DNA from: Adhaeribacter aerolatus
Lineage (GTDB): Bacteria; Bacteroidota; Bacteroidia; Cytophagales; Hymenobacteraceae
Reading direction: 5' to 3'
Assembly: GCF_007991635.1 (NCBI RefSeq)
Contig: NZ_BJYS01000004.1
Span: 1 to 64,000 of the forward strand
Length of the DNA: 64,000 nucleotides
Part shown: positions 1-6,084 of the stretch, piece by piece
Numbering within the stretch: the first letter of the stretch is position 1
Layout: every line of letters starts with the position of its first letter
Position numbers and translations under genes: made by a program
Notes under the pieces: model-generated
Seen by the model: the letters and a program-made list of their open reading frames with translations, nothing else
The model's database searches: none
What the model was told of the DNA's origin: nothing

Positions 1-70
1 ACTGCTAACGTCCGCGTGTATGCTAAGCCTGAAGCGAAGCCAGGGTTTAGTATACATTGGGTTGGCACAC
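1..70 (-). repeat. attC-like site A (short type, 70 bp)
   Basis: This imperfect palindrome closes the cassette of gene 84-746. In gene direction it opens with GTGTGCCAAC (70-61), has inner arms around TGTATACTAAACCCTGG and CAGGCTTAGCATACA with a short CTTCGCTT loop, and ends in the next cassette start GTTAGCAGT (9-1). The opening is the exact complement of the cassette's own first bases at 769-760. It closely resembles site B (1471-1537) and differs from the longer sites C and D. Confidence 0.8.
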
Positions 71-83
71 GTTGTTTTTTATT

Positions 84-746
84 TTAAATAACCGTTTCCA
101 ATTTATTTGATTCAAAAATTGCAGAAGGGGAAATAACTTTTTCATTTAAAGGAATTTTATTCCCATACCTTTCTTCCATTTTCTTTTTCACAAATTTATT
201 GTTCAGGTTAAATTCCTTTAATTTTTGTAGACTGCCCAATTCAATATTTAATGCCTCCTTATACATTTTCCAGACTAACTCAGAACAATAAATTTTATCA
301 TCTGACCACCCAAAATATAAATCATAGTCTTTGTCTTTATATTTTTCTCCGGCTTTTTTAAGCCTTATAAGATTTTCCGTATTCAGAACCCTATTGCTTT
401 CCTTTAGTCTCTTTACAACAAAATGTGAATCTTTTCCTCTCTTTATCCAGTTTTCAAACTTTGTCAATTTTACTGGTTGCACTGCTTCATAAACATACAA
501 TTCCTCATTTTTCTCATAGATTATACCCATATGGCTATACTGGGAATTTGTCGCAAATTGAACTGCTTTACTTTGGCTTGATTTGGAGGCATGAAAAATT
601 ATATCTCCATTTTGGTATTTTCTCAGTAAGTATTCATTAATTCTTTTTTCAGCAGTCCTAGCCTGTAGTCTCCTATTTAAGTCTTTCCTAAAAAGAAGAA
701 ACAAGGTAAGGCCAGTAACAAAAACCAGAAAGATTATTTTTTTCAT
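84..746 (-). CDS. YiiX-like permuted papain-fold (NlpC/P60-type) amidohydrolase, cassette gene 4
   Basis: The 220-residue protein has an N-terminal hydrophobic segment (about residues 3-20, signal anchor), then the marks of the YiiX/DUF830 branch of permuted NlpC/P60 enzymes: GDIIFHAS near residue 47, SHMGIIY near 71 carrying the histidine, and YCSELVWK near 154 carrying the catalytic cysteine. Such enzymes cleave amide or peptide bonds in the envelope; the substrate cannot be told here. It lies between attC-like sites C and A with a 13-23 base gap at each end and is very AT-rich, as expected of a mobile cassette. The ATG is 14 bases after the R' complement region. The family assignment is fairly secure; the biological role is unknown. 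Confidence 0.8.
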   Translation of the reverse strand: MKKIIFLVFVTGLTLFLLFRKDLNRRLQARTAEKRINEYLLRKYQNGDIIFHASKSSQSKAVQFATNSQYSHMGIIYEKNEELYVYEAVQPVKLTKFENWIKRGKDSHFVVKRLKESNRVLNTENLIRLKKAGEKYKDKDYDLYFGWSDDKIYCSELVWKMYKEALNIELGSLQKLKEFNLNNKFVKKKMEERYGNKIPLNEKVISPSAIFESNKLETVI

Positions 747-759
747 CTTCTTTTACAAT

Positions 760-895
760 GTGTGCCAACGTTTAGGGCTTTGCGAAGATGGCGGATAGAA
801 AGCACTTCATTGTCATCTAGCACAAACTTAGTTAAATGTAGAAAAAGTTGGAGAATAACATCACCCGCCATTTTTGCAAAACCCATGTTACAAGC
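760..895 (-). repeat. attC-like site C (long type, 136 bp)
   Basis: This palindrome closes the cassette of gene 902-1441. In gene direction it opens with GCTTGTAAC (895-887), continues through an arm ending AAAAATGGCGG, has a roughly 70-base middle, returns with CCGCCATCTTCGCAAAGCCC, and ends in GTTGGCACAC (769-760), the start of the next cassette. The middle (about 795-865) is plainly similar to the middle of site D, for example AAAGCACTTCA.TGTC and TAGTTAAA. A conserved long loop is therefore part of this site type. Confidence 0.82.
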
Positions 896-901
896 TGGCA
901 T

Positions 902-1441
902 TTATTCTTCAGAAATTTCAATGAAGTCAAATCCTAATGGACTGTCATAAACACAAAGACTTATTTTGTCTCCTACGCTTGTACTTGACCAAAAGCTATT
1001 TTTGCACCTAAGTCGCTCTGTAACCCCATGCATATTTACAAAAAGAAGATTAGCACCTGGCTGGCTTCTATACCTGTACTCAATTTTTTGTTTGTCGATT
1101 ACCAAAAAGCCGTCACAAATTTCTTTTTTAGAAGCAGTCCAATTTATTAGGCTGCCTACAGTTAGCAAAAGTCCGCACATACCGAACATTAGACACATCG
1201 CTACAAACCAGTAATTCTTTAATTGCTTTTTATTAAAATGAAGATACGGCTGAATTGATTTAGAAAGCAGATAGCCACTTACTAGTCCGAGAAAAATCCA
1301 AATAAAACTATAGATATATGGGAAGTAGTAGTTTTCAATTTTGTCAAAACCGTAAATCCCCAAAAACATTCCTGAGAAAAGAAAAATCATGATGAAAAGT
1401 CCTGCGAGTTTACTTCGTCTAGACGTCTTACTTGAGGTCAT
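902..1441 (-). CDS. Predicted membrane protein, cassette gene 3
   Basis: I do not recognise this 179-residue protein. The N-terminal half shows about three hydrophobic segments (roughly residues 13-31, 41-60 and 77-99), followed by a soluble C-terminal domain of about 75 residues with the pattern GFLVIDKQKIEYRYRS and a terminal FIEISEE. The shape resembles small DUF3592-like membrane proteins, but I cannot confirm that. It starts with ATG 38 bases after the cassette opening at 1479 and stops just before site C, so gene and attC-like site form one unit. It is AT-rich relative to the chromosome. Confidence 0.65.
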   Translation of the reverse strand: MTSSKTSRRSKLAGLFIMIFLFSGMFLGIYGFDKIENYYFPYIYSFIWIFLGLVSGYLLSKSIQPYLHFNKKQLKNYWFVAMCLMFGMCGLLLTVGSLINWTASKKEICDGFLVIDKQKIEYRYRSQPGANLLFVNMHGVTERLRCKNSFWSSTSVGDKISLCVYDSPLGFDFIEISEE

Positions 1442-1470
1442 TTTAGTCGTTGTCGTATGGTTTTATGCTT

Positions 1471-1537
1471 GCTTGTAACGGCTTGTATATGCTGAGCCCG
1501 CAGCGAAGCAAGGGTTTAGTATATGTCTTGTTAGGTG
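1471..1537 (-). repeat. attC-like site B (short type, 67 bp)
   Basis: This palindrome closes the cassette of gene 1544-1999. In gene direction it opens with CACCTAAC (1537-1530), which fits the RYYYAAC rule of integron R'' boxes, has arms CATATACTAAACCC and GGGCTCAGCATATA around a CTTCGC loop, and ends in GTTACAAGC (1479-1471), the next cassette start. CACCTAAC is the exact complement of that cassette's own opening at 2004-1997. Confidence 0.85.
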
Positions 1538-1543
1538 ACGAAT

Positions 1544-1999
1544 TTATTTCTCAGTCAACTTTTCCACTTTGTACTCTTTCACTTCGAAAACATTTGCTGA
1601 TGAGTCAATCAGAACTGATAACTCCACGTCTGCTTTGCTTCCATACAGTGAGAATTGTACAGTTGCAGGGTATTTTTCAATCTTACTGATTTCATTCTGA
1701 TTGTAACCAAAGCCTGTGCTCTTTCCGATGGTTCTTCTTATTTCAGGGTCTGCTTGCAGTTGCTCAACAGTTTGAGTTACTACTTCTGGCTTGGCCATCA
1801 TCCAATCAATAGCAAGTTCAAATACGATGGCTGCAACAAGCAAGGCTATAAAGTATTTGAAGAACTTTTTATTAAATATCTGGTCTTTGCTTCCAGTAAA
1901 ACGCCTGATGATGTAATAGACAACAACAACTCCTATGATAACCTGTAAAACACTGCCTATAAATTCCATTAAAACATTTTCTATAATTCTATTTGACAC
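1544..1999 (-). CDS. Membrane protein with Coa1-like C-terminal domain, cassette gene 2
   Basis: The 151-residue protein has two hydrophobic segments (about residues 12-32 and 46-65) and a soluble C-terminal domain (about 80-145) with DPEIRRTIGKSTGFGY and a run of amphipathic strands. That domain resembles the small cytochrome-oxidase-assembly-factor (Coa1)-like domain often found in bacterial membrane proteins; the resemblance is from memory and moderate. The longest start is a GTG at 1999 that lies inside the R' box (GTTAGGTG), so this start codon would be made of recombination-site bases. An ATG at residue 11 (1969) is the alternative. It ends seven bases before site B. Confidence 0.65.
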   Translation of the reverse strand: MSNRIIENVLMEFIGSVLQVIIGVVVVYYIIRRFTGSKDQIFNKKFFKYFIALLVAAIVFELAIDWMMAKPEVVTQTVEQLQADPEIRRTIGKSTGFGYNQNEISKIEKYPATVQFSLYGSKADVELSVLIDSSANVFEVKEYKVEKLTEK

Positions 2000-2131
2000 C
2001 TAACGGTTAAGGGTTTGAATTGTGCCCGCTTAAAAGCACTTCACTGTCGCCCAGCACTAAAGTAGTTAAAAAGCACAAAAAGGAACGAGATTCACGTCGC
2101 CTGGGCATAATTTAAACCTGATGTTAGTAGC
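1997..2131 (-). repeat. attC-like site D (long type, 135 bp)
   Basis: This palindrome closes the cassette of gene 2144-2782. In gene direction it opens with GCTACTAAC (2131-2123), has an arm CAGGTTTAAATTATGCCCAGG, a roughly 70-base middle like that of site C, a returning arm GGGCACAATTCAAACCC, and ends in GTTAGGTG (2004-1997). The opening is the exact 9-base complement of the cassette start at 2834-2826. The 3' end fits GTTRRRY. Confidence 0.85.
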
Positions 2132-2143
2132 TGCCCTTCTGAT

Positions 2144-2782
2144 TTAAGTTCCATAAAAATACCTTCTTTCGAAGCTTTCATCTTTTGGCAAAGGATTCTT
2201 GGTATCAACTAATTTACAATATGTTGCCCAATAATTAACCCACTTGTCATATATCTCAGGTATTTTATTAAGTTCTACCTCAACTGAACAAGCAAAAAGT
2301 TTTATCGATTCCGCAGATATTGCAAGCCCGTAATCTTCAGCAATAAAAACCAATGAGCAATTTTCCACTAAAAAGATATTTTCATTTGGCGAATAACCGT
2401 GGACAGTAATAACCGACTTCATTTCAGCAATTATTCTCTTCTTTAATCCATTATCTGTAAACGTGAAGTACTTTTCTCTACAATCTAAACTGAAATTTTC
2501 TCTTTTTAACAGAAACTCGACTAAATCTTCTTTCTCCTCGTGTTCTTTTGTTGAAAGTAAACTAATGGATTTAGGATTAATAAAGTCTATTGAAATTGCT
2601 GTATTAGGTGCTTCAAAACTATTTACTGGCTCGAAGTATAAATCTGTCCAATCAAATTCCAATTGAAAACTTGTCGGAAGATTCAATTTTCTATTTGTCC
2701 AAAAACTAGTTTCGAGCGCACGACTTAAAACTCCTAAAGAATGATTATTTAGTAAGTTACCTTTTGACGAATTATTTATCAT
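2144..2782 (-). CDS. Hypothetical soluble protein, cassette gene 1 (nearest the recombinase)
   Basis: I do not recognise this 212-residue protein. It has no signal peptide or membrane segment and shows mixed alpha/beta character with several aromatic-rich stretches (WTDLYFEP near residue 46, KWVNYWATYCK near 180). The ATG at 2782 lies 52 bases after the cassette opening at 2834. It is the first cassette of the array and so the one most exposed to any promoter at the attI side. It is AT-rich like the other cassette genes. No function can be inferred from neighbours because cassette neighbours are not functionally linked. Confidence 0.6.
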   Translation of the reverse strand: MINNSSKGNLLNNHSLGVLSRALETSFWTNRKLNLPTSFQLEFDWTDLYFEPVNSFEAPNTAISIDFINPKSISLLSTKEHEEKEDLVEFLLKRENFSLDCREKYFTFTDNGLKKRIIAEMKSVITVHGYSPNENIFLVENCSLVFIAEDYGLAISAESIKLFACSVEVELNKIPEIYDKWVNYWATYCKLVDTKNPLPKDESFERRYFYGT

Positions 2783-2825
2783 GTGAATAGATTTTATGCT
2801 TCAGGATTTCGGTCGTCTCCGGGTT

Positions 2826-2870
2826 GCTACTAACTATTATGTAAACACCATTATTACGTTTATATCGCCT
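2826..2870 (-). other. Candidate attI-type recombination site
   Basis: The first cassette opens here with GTTAGTAGC on the minus strand (2834-2826). Immediately on the recombinase side, the + strand reads ATTATGTAAAC (2836-2846), nine bases, then ACGTTTATAT (2856-2865). This is an inverted pair of AT-rich arms with the spacing of a simple two-site tyrosine-recombinase core. There is no attC-like palindrome on the recombinase side, as expected of attI. A further hairpin, TATATCGCC/GGCGGTTATA, spans 2861-2890. The assignment rests on position and symmetry. Confidence 0.45.
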
Positions 2871-3024
2871 TTGAGAGCAGGCGGTTATATTTCTGTAATT
2901 TATTGGCTTTCTTTATCTTACCTTTTTTTACCCTTTTCATATTCGCTTAGCCAGTTACGGTTGCAGAATTTTAGGTAATTCTTCTTTCGATCGGTTTTAA
3001 TTCCTGCACAATATATTAAAAAAT

Positions 3025-4320
3025 TTAAATATTAAGACCATCCAGCGGGCTGATTATTTTATCTAAGCCATGCTGGGTGATATGGGTGTAGATTTCGGTA
3101 GTTTTGCTGGAATTATGACCCAGCAGCGCCTGGATATACCGCAAATCTGTTCCCTGCTCCAGCAAATGCGTGGCAAAAGAATGCCGTAGCGTATGCGGCG
3201 TAGCGGCTTGCCTGATACCGGCTTTTTGCAGCGCGGCCCGAAACACATTACGGATACTCTCCACGGAATAAGCCCCGCCGTCCTGGCCCTCAAATAACCA
3301 ATCTTTGGGCTTGTATTTCTGGTAGTATAGCCGCAGTTCTTCCAGCAGCCGGGGCGATAACAGCGTGGTGCGGTCTTTGTAGCCCTTACCGCCCCGAATC
3401 AGCAACAGACGTCGCTTAGATTGTACATCGGTTAACCGCAGGTTAACCACTTCGCCAATGCGTAAGCCGCCCGAATACAACAGGAGCAATAAACACCGGT
3501 GCTTGAGGTTATCCGGCGCTTTCAGGATAGCGGCCACTTCTTCCTTACTTAATACTTTAGGTAATTTCTTTTCTTGTGCCGGCCGGTTTACCTCGGCCAA
3601 TCCCATATCCCGGCGGCCCAGCAGTTTACCGTAATAGAACTTAATGGCATTGATGGACTGGTTTATATAGGTATACGATTGCCCTTTGGCCTGCAGGGCC
3701 ATGTGATACTGGTTCACCTGCTCCGGGGTAAAGGTATTGATTACGTCTAAACCCTGTGCCGTATAGGTATTCAGAAACCGCAGCAGCAGCGCATGGTAGG
3801 TGCGCATCGTACGGCGGCTGTAGTTCAAAAGCTGCATTTTCTCCAGGTAAACCAGGGGGCAAGGCAAAAAGTGCTGGTCTTCCAGGTATAACTGCTCCCA
3901 GAGCTTTTTCAATAAACTTAAATCTTTCACCTGTATTTGCTGGGACAAGGCCAGGTGCACCAGCGGCAGCAATTCATCTACTAACAGATGCAGTTTATCG
4001 GCCTGCGCCCAGGTGAGAAAGCAGCGGTAAGTACGGCTCCACTTCACCTGTTTTAGTTCTTTCAGTTGGGGATACAGGTTGCTTTCGGGCGGGTATTGCA
4101 GCCGCAGGTACGTTTGCCCTTCGTGCTGTAGGGGCACCAGTTTTAAGGGCGGCTTTCCCGCAGGCTTTGGTAAAGCCGTTAACACTGGGGCCTGGCCGCT
4201 GGTAAGCACGGTTTTACCGGCCGGCAGGCGGCTTTGGTGGTACAGGTAACGGGTATTTATCTGTGTTATTCCGGCAAAATGACTTTGAATCTGCGCTATG
4301 GCTTGCGGCGAATGGTGCAT
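3025..4320 (-). CDS. Integron-integrase-like tyrosine recombinase
   Basis: The 431-residue protein has all tyrosine-recombinase residues: R287 in SGGLRIGE, K312/K315 in GGKGYKDR, H376 and R379 in PHTLRHSF, H402 in LLGHNSS and the nucleophile Y411 in YTHIT. The core-binding domain covers about 155-235. The tail ISPLDGL matches the SPLD tail of IntI proteins and some Bacteroidota Xer-like recombinases. The insert that IntI carries between the lysine and HxxR motifs is absent: only about 60 residues separate them. Residues 1-150 form an extension with QYPPES...WSRTYRCFLTW, a strand-rich pattern shared with other Bacteroidota integrases. Its codon use resembles the chromosome rather than the AT-rich cassettes. 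It is probably the enzyme acting on the neighbouring attC-like sites; this is inferred from adjacency. Confidence 0.88.
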   Translation of the reverse strand: MHHSPQAIAQIQSHFAGITQINTRYLYHQSRLPAGKTVLTSGQAPVLTALPKPAGKPPLKLVPLQHEGQTYLRLQYPPESNLYPQLKELKQVKWSRTYRCFLTWAQADKLHLLVDELLPLVHLALSQQIQVKDLSLLKKLWEQLYLEDQHFLPCPLVYLEKMQLLNYSRRTMRTYHALLLRFLNTYTAQGLDVINTFTPEQVNQYHMALQAKGQSYTYINQSINAIKFYYGKLLGRRDMGLAEVNRPAQEKKLPKVLSKEEVAAILKAPDNLKHRCLLLLLYSGGLRIGEVVNLRLTDVQSKRRLLLIRGGKGYKDRTTLLSPRLLEELRLYYQKYKPKDWLFEGQDGGAYSVESIRNVFRAALQKAGIRQAATPHTLRHSFATHLLEQGTDLRYIQALLGHNSSKTTEIYTHITQHGLDKIISPLDGLNI

Positions 4321-4522
4321 TACGTAGCACTTGTACGTCTTGCTGTATTTAACCCAAGTAGCTGTTTTTAGTTTTTGGCTGATAACCGGATGCGGTTTAT
4401 GCCAGAACTTTATTTACGTTTTGCCCTGGTGCTCCAGGCGGTTCAGGTACAGTACAGGTAATACCGATGGGTGCATTATAAAAAGCGTTGGAACCCGAAG
4501 ATATAACTGCTTTCAGCCTTTT

Positions 4523-4568
4523 GTGTTTTTATAAGCGTATATATCCGTAACTATCCGCTTATAAACAC
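4523..4568. promoter_or_regulatory. Inverted repeat between recombinase and toxin-antitoxin cassette
   Basis: TTATAAGCG (4530-4538) and CGCTTATAA (4556-4564) form a perfect 9-base inverted repeat around an 18-base AT-rich centre. The symmetry extends outward as GTGTTT on the left and AAACAC on the right, with a two-base offset. It lies about 200 bp upstream of the recombinase start and 42 bp before the toxin-antitoxin cassette. It could be an operator for either gene or a second recombination site. Nothing in the sequence decides between these. Confidence 0.4.
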
Positions 4569-4685
4569 GGCTAACCTTTAACCATGCAAAATCTTCCGGC
4601 TACCTGCCAGTTGGGTGAAAGTGCAGAAAAATCGGAGAGTAAAATATCATCGCTTCTTTTTTGTACATTTAGAAAAAATATCAAC

Positions 4686-4913
4686 ATGATTGACTATAAA
4701 CAAATAATAACCATTGAACCTGGAAAGCGGGGTGGAAAACCGACGATTCGAGGTATGAGAATCAGTGTCAATGATATTCTGAGCTGGTTGGCTTCAGGAA
4801 TGTCAATTCCTGACATCATTGCGGATTTTGATGAACTAACACAAGAAGATATTTTTGCAGCTCTGAGTTATGCAGCAGATAGGGAAAATAAAATCTATCA
4901 AATTGCTGTATGA
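4686..4913 (+). CDS. DUF433 family antitoxin
   Basis: The predicted protein has 75 residues when begun at the ATG at 4686, the usual length for DUF433 (PF04255). The longer open frame from 4584 would add 34 residues running across the cassette start and is unlikely to be used. Family marks are EPGKRGGKPTIRGMRI near the start and the helix-turn-helix-like VNDILSWLASGMSIPDIIADFDEL. DUF433 proteins pair with DUF5615 PIN-like toxins, as in VapBC45-type modules, binding the toxin and probably their own promoter. The stop overlaps the toxin start in an ATGA. The promoter may be the TACATTTAG-like stretch about 20 bases upstream. Confidence 0.85.
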   Translation: MIDYKQIITIEPGKRGGKPTIRGMRISVNDILSWLASGMSIPDIIADFDELTQEDIFAALSYAADRENKIYQIAV

Positions 4914-5254
4914 AATTGTTGTTTGACCAAAATATTTCACACCGAATACTTAAAATCTTACCCGACGAATATATCGGTTCAACATCTATTAAAAGCCAAA
5001 AGCTTATCGACAGTTCAGATAGAGCGATTTGGGAATTCGCAAAAAAGAACGACTACATAATTGTAACTCAAGATTCAGATTTTAATGATTTGAATTCTCT
5101 TTTCGGTTTTCCTCCTAAGATAATTTGGATTAGAACAGGAAATTTGAAAACAGACGAAATCGCTAAAATACTACTTGAACACGCGGATGAAATCGAAGAA
5201 TTTAACCAAGACCCTAATTTTGGCTGTTTTGAGATTCTTGCTTTAAAGAAATAG
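4910..5254 (+). CDS. DUF5615 PIN-like ribonuclease toxin
   Basis: The 114-residue protein begins MKLLFDQNISHRI, with the first acidic residue of the PIN fold, and continues with SSDRAIWEFAKKNDYIIVTQDSDF, in which the Asp pair forms the rest of the metal site. PKIIWIRTGN is the usual downstream strand of DUF5615 (PF18480). Members act as endoribonuclease toxins neutralised by the upstream DUF433 partner. Translation is coupled by the 4-base overlap at 4910. The stop codon is immediately followed by the attC-like opening, which begins at 5254. Low GC matches the cassettes at 1-2834 rather than the chromosome. Confidence 0.87.
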   Translation: MKLLFDQNISHRILKILPDEYIGSTSIKSQKLIDSSDRAIWEFAKKNDYIIVTQDSDFNDLNSLFGFPPKIIWIRTGNLKTDEIAKILLEHADEIEEFNQDPNFGCFEILALKK

Positions 5255-5317
5255 CACCTTCACCCAACACTGGCTAAGCCTCATTGCTGCAATTTCGTGC
5301 CGGAATGCCCTTTCTAA

Positions 5318-5740
5318 TCAATAATATTTTATCTTGCGGATAGTTCTCAGGTTCCCCGGCCGCAACGCAGGCCTAGCCAGAGACCGGTTTGTGGTCAACC
5401 CGTTATCGGGCGCAGCGATAAAAAATATTGCTCGGACCAATGCCGGGCCCAAGTGCATAATGTAAAGAAAAAAGCTGATACCGGGGAACGGCTGATGCTC
5501 GACATTAACCGCACGTTGCGTAAAAACCGCAGCATTCTGAAAACGTTAAGCCCGATGGGTAAAACCACTATCCGGCAGGAATACCTAAAAATACAAGGCT
5601 TTGATTTTAGATATTATACCCACCAGTACCAGACCCGGCAGGGTAATATTTATAACTTTTGTTACGAGTATGGCTACCTGTTATTGCCGGAAGAGAAAGT
5701 GCTGATTGTTAACTGGCAAAGTTACATGCAACCAAAATAA
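5318..5740 (+). pseudogene. Zinc-ribbon small protein, 5'-broken
   Basis: From a GTG at 5453 an open frame gives 95 residues, but recognisable coding sequence continues upstream in the same frame. From about 5387 it reads VCGQPVIGRSDKKYCSDQCR, the zinc-ribbon start of a widespread Bacteroidota protein of about 120 residues that continues with NRTLRKNRSIL and a C-terminal FRYYTHQY...FCYEYGYLLL. Between the stop at 5315 and this motif there is no ATG, GTG or TTG, and the first cysteine of the expected CxxC is an arginine codon (5381). The 5' end therefore looks replaced, probably when the adjacent toxin-antitoxin unit arrived. A residual product from 5453 would lack the zinc site. Confidence 0.65.
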
Positions 5741-6010
5741 TACCCATAATACCAAAAAGTAAATATTGCGTTCCATAACAGCCCAGCAAAAGGTTTTCCA
5801 GCCGGTCGTTCCGGAGGAATCACTGGTGGGGAGGGAATGATTTATATTATCAGCTATGAAAAGTCTTTTACACTAATGCTTCACCAATTTATTTTCAGAA
5901 AACTCATTCGTTAAATAAAACATTATTGTTCAAATTGATGATAATTTCTAATTCATAATTTCTAATTTTTAAATTGTTGGAGTACTAATTGGTATAAGTT
6001 GCCCAGGCAT

Positions 6011-6036
6011 AAAAAAAGCCCTGATTGCTCAGGGCT
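6011..6036 (-). terminator. Rho-independent terminator of the 6085-7038 gene
   Basis: The arms AGCCCTGA and TCAGGGCT flank a 4-base loop, and a run of seven A on the plus strand gives a U-tract for minus-strand transcription. It lies 49 bp past the stop codon. Confidence 0.85.
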
Positions 6037-6084
6037 TCAGCACTATTATACATGATTACTTCTTTTTCGGAATATTTCTAAATT

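Larger units (their letters stand above)
1..4320 (-). mobile_element. Integron-like element: tyrosine recombinase plus four-cassette array
   Basis: A tyrosine recombinase gene (3025-4320) is followed on the same strand by four small AT-rich genes, each with an imperfect palindrome after its stop codon. Reading in gene direction, cassettes open at 2834, 2004, 1479 and 769, and a fifth opens at 9 and runs off the window. Each opening begins GTT and is complementary over 8-10 bases to the start of the palindrome that closes the same cassette (GTTAGTAGC with GCTACTAAC, GTTAGGTG with CACCTAAC, GTTACAAGC with GCTTGTAAC, GTTGGCACAC with GTGTGCCAAC). That is the R'/R'' relation of integron attC sites. 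The recombinase points toward the array, unlike class 1 integrons; a same-direction integrase is known from the Treponema denticola integron. The array continues past base 1. Confidence 0.8.
4610..5300 (+). mobile_element. Toxin-antitoxin cassette with attC-like end signature
   Basis: The unit opens with GTTGGGTGAAAGTGC (4610-4624) and, after the two genes, shows GCACCTTCACCCAAC (5254-5268), complementary at 14 of 15 positions. This is the same own-start/own-end relation seen in the array cassettes, but on the plus strand and on the 5' side of the recombinase. The following bases ACTGGCTAAGCCTCATTGC would be the first half of an attC. A returning arm is not recognisable, so the site seems to have lost its far half. 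The exact right edge is uncertain. A simple insertion element with terminal inverted repeats is the alternative, though no target duplication is evident. Confidence 0.6.

Noticed and set aside
3063-3862. Open frames overlapping the recombinase gene (3063-3293, 3641-3862)
   Set aside because: Shadows of the recombinase in other frames.
4321-4583. Small open frame 4331-4534 as a gene
   Set aside because: No homology or coding character, and it covers the regulatory region between divergent genes.
4610-5268. Terminal inverted repeats of an insertion sequence around the toxin-antitoxin pair
   Set aside because: No transposase is present and no flanking duplication is evident. The ends begin GTT and follow the same self-complement rule as the neighbouring cassettes, so the cassette reading is simpler.
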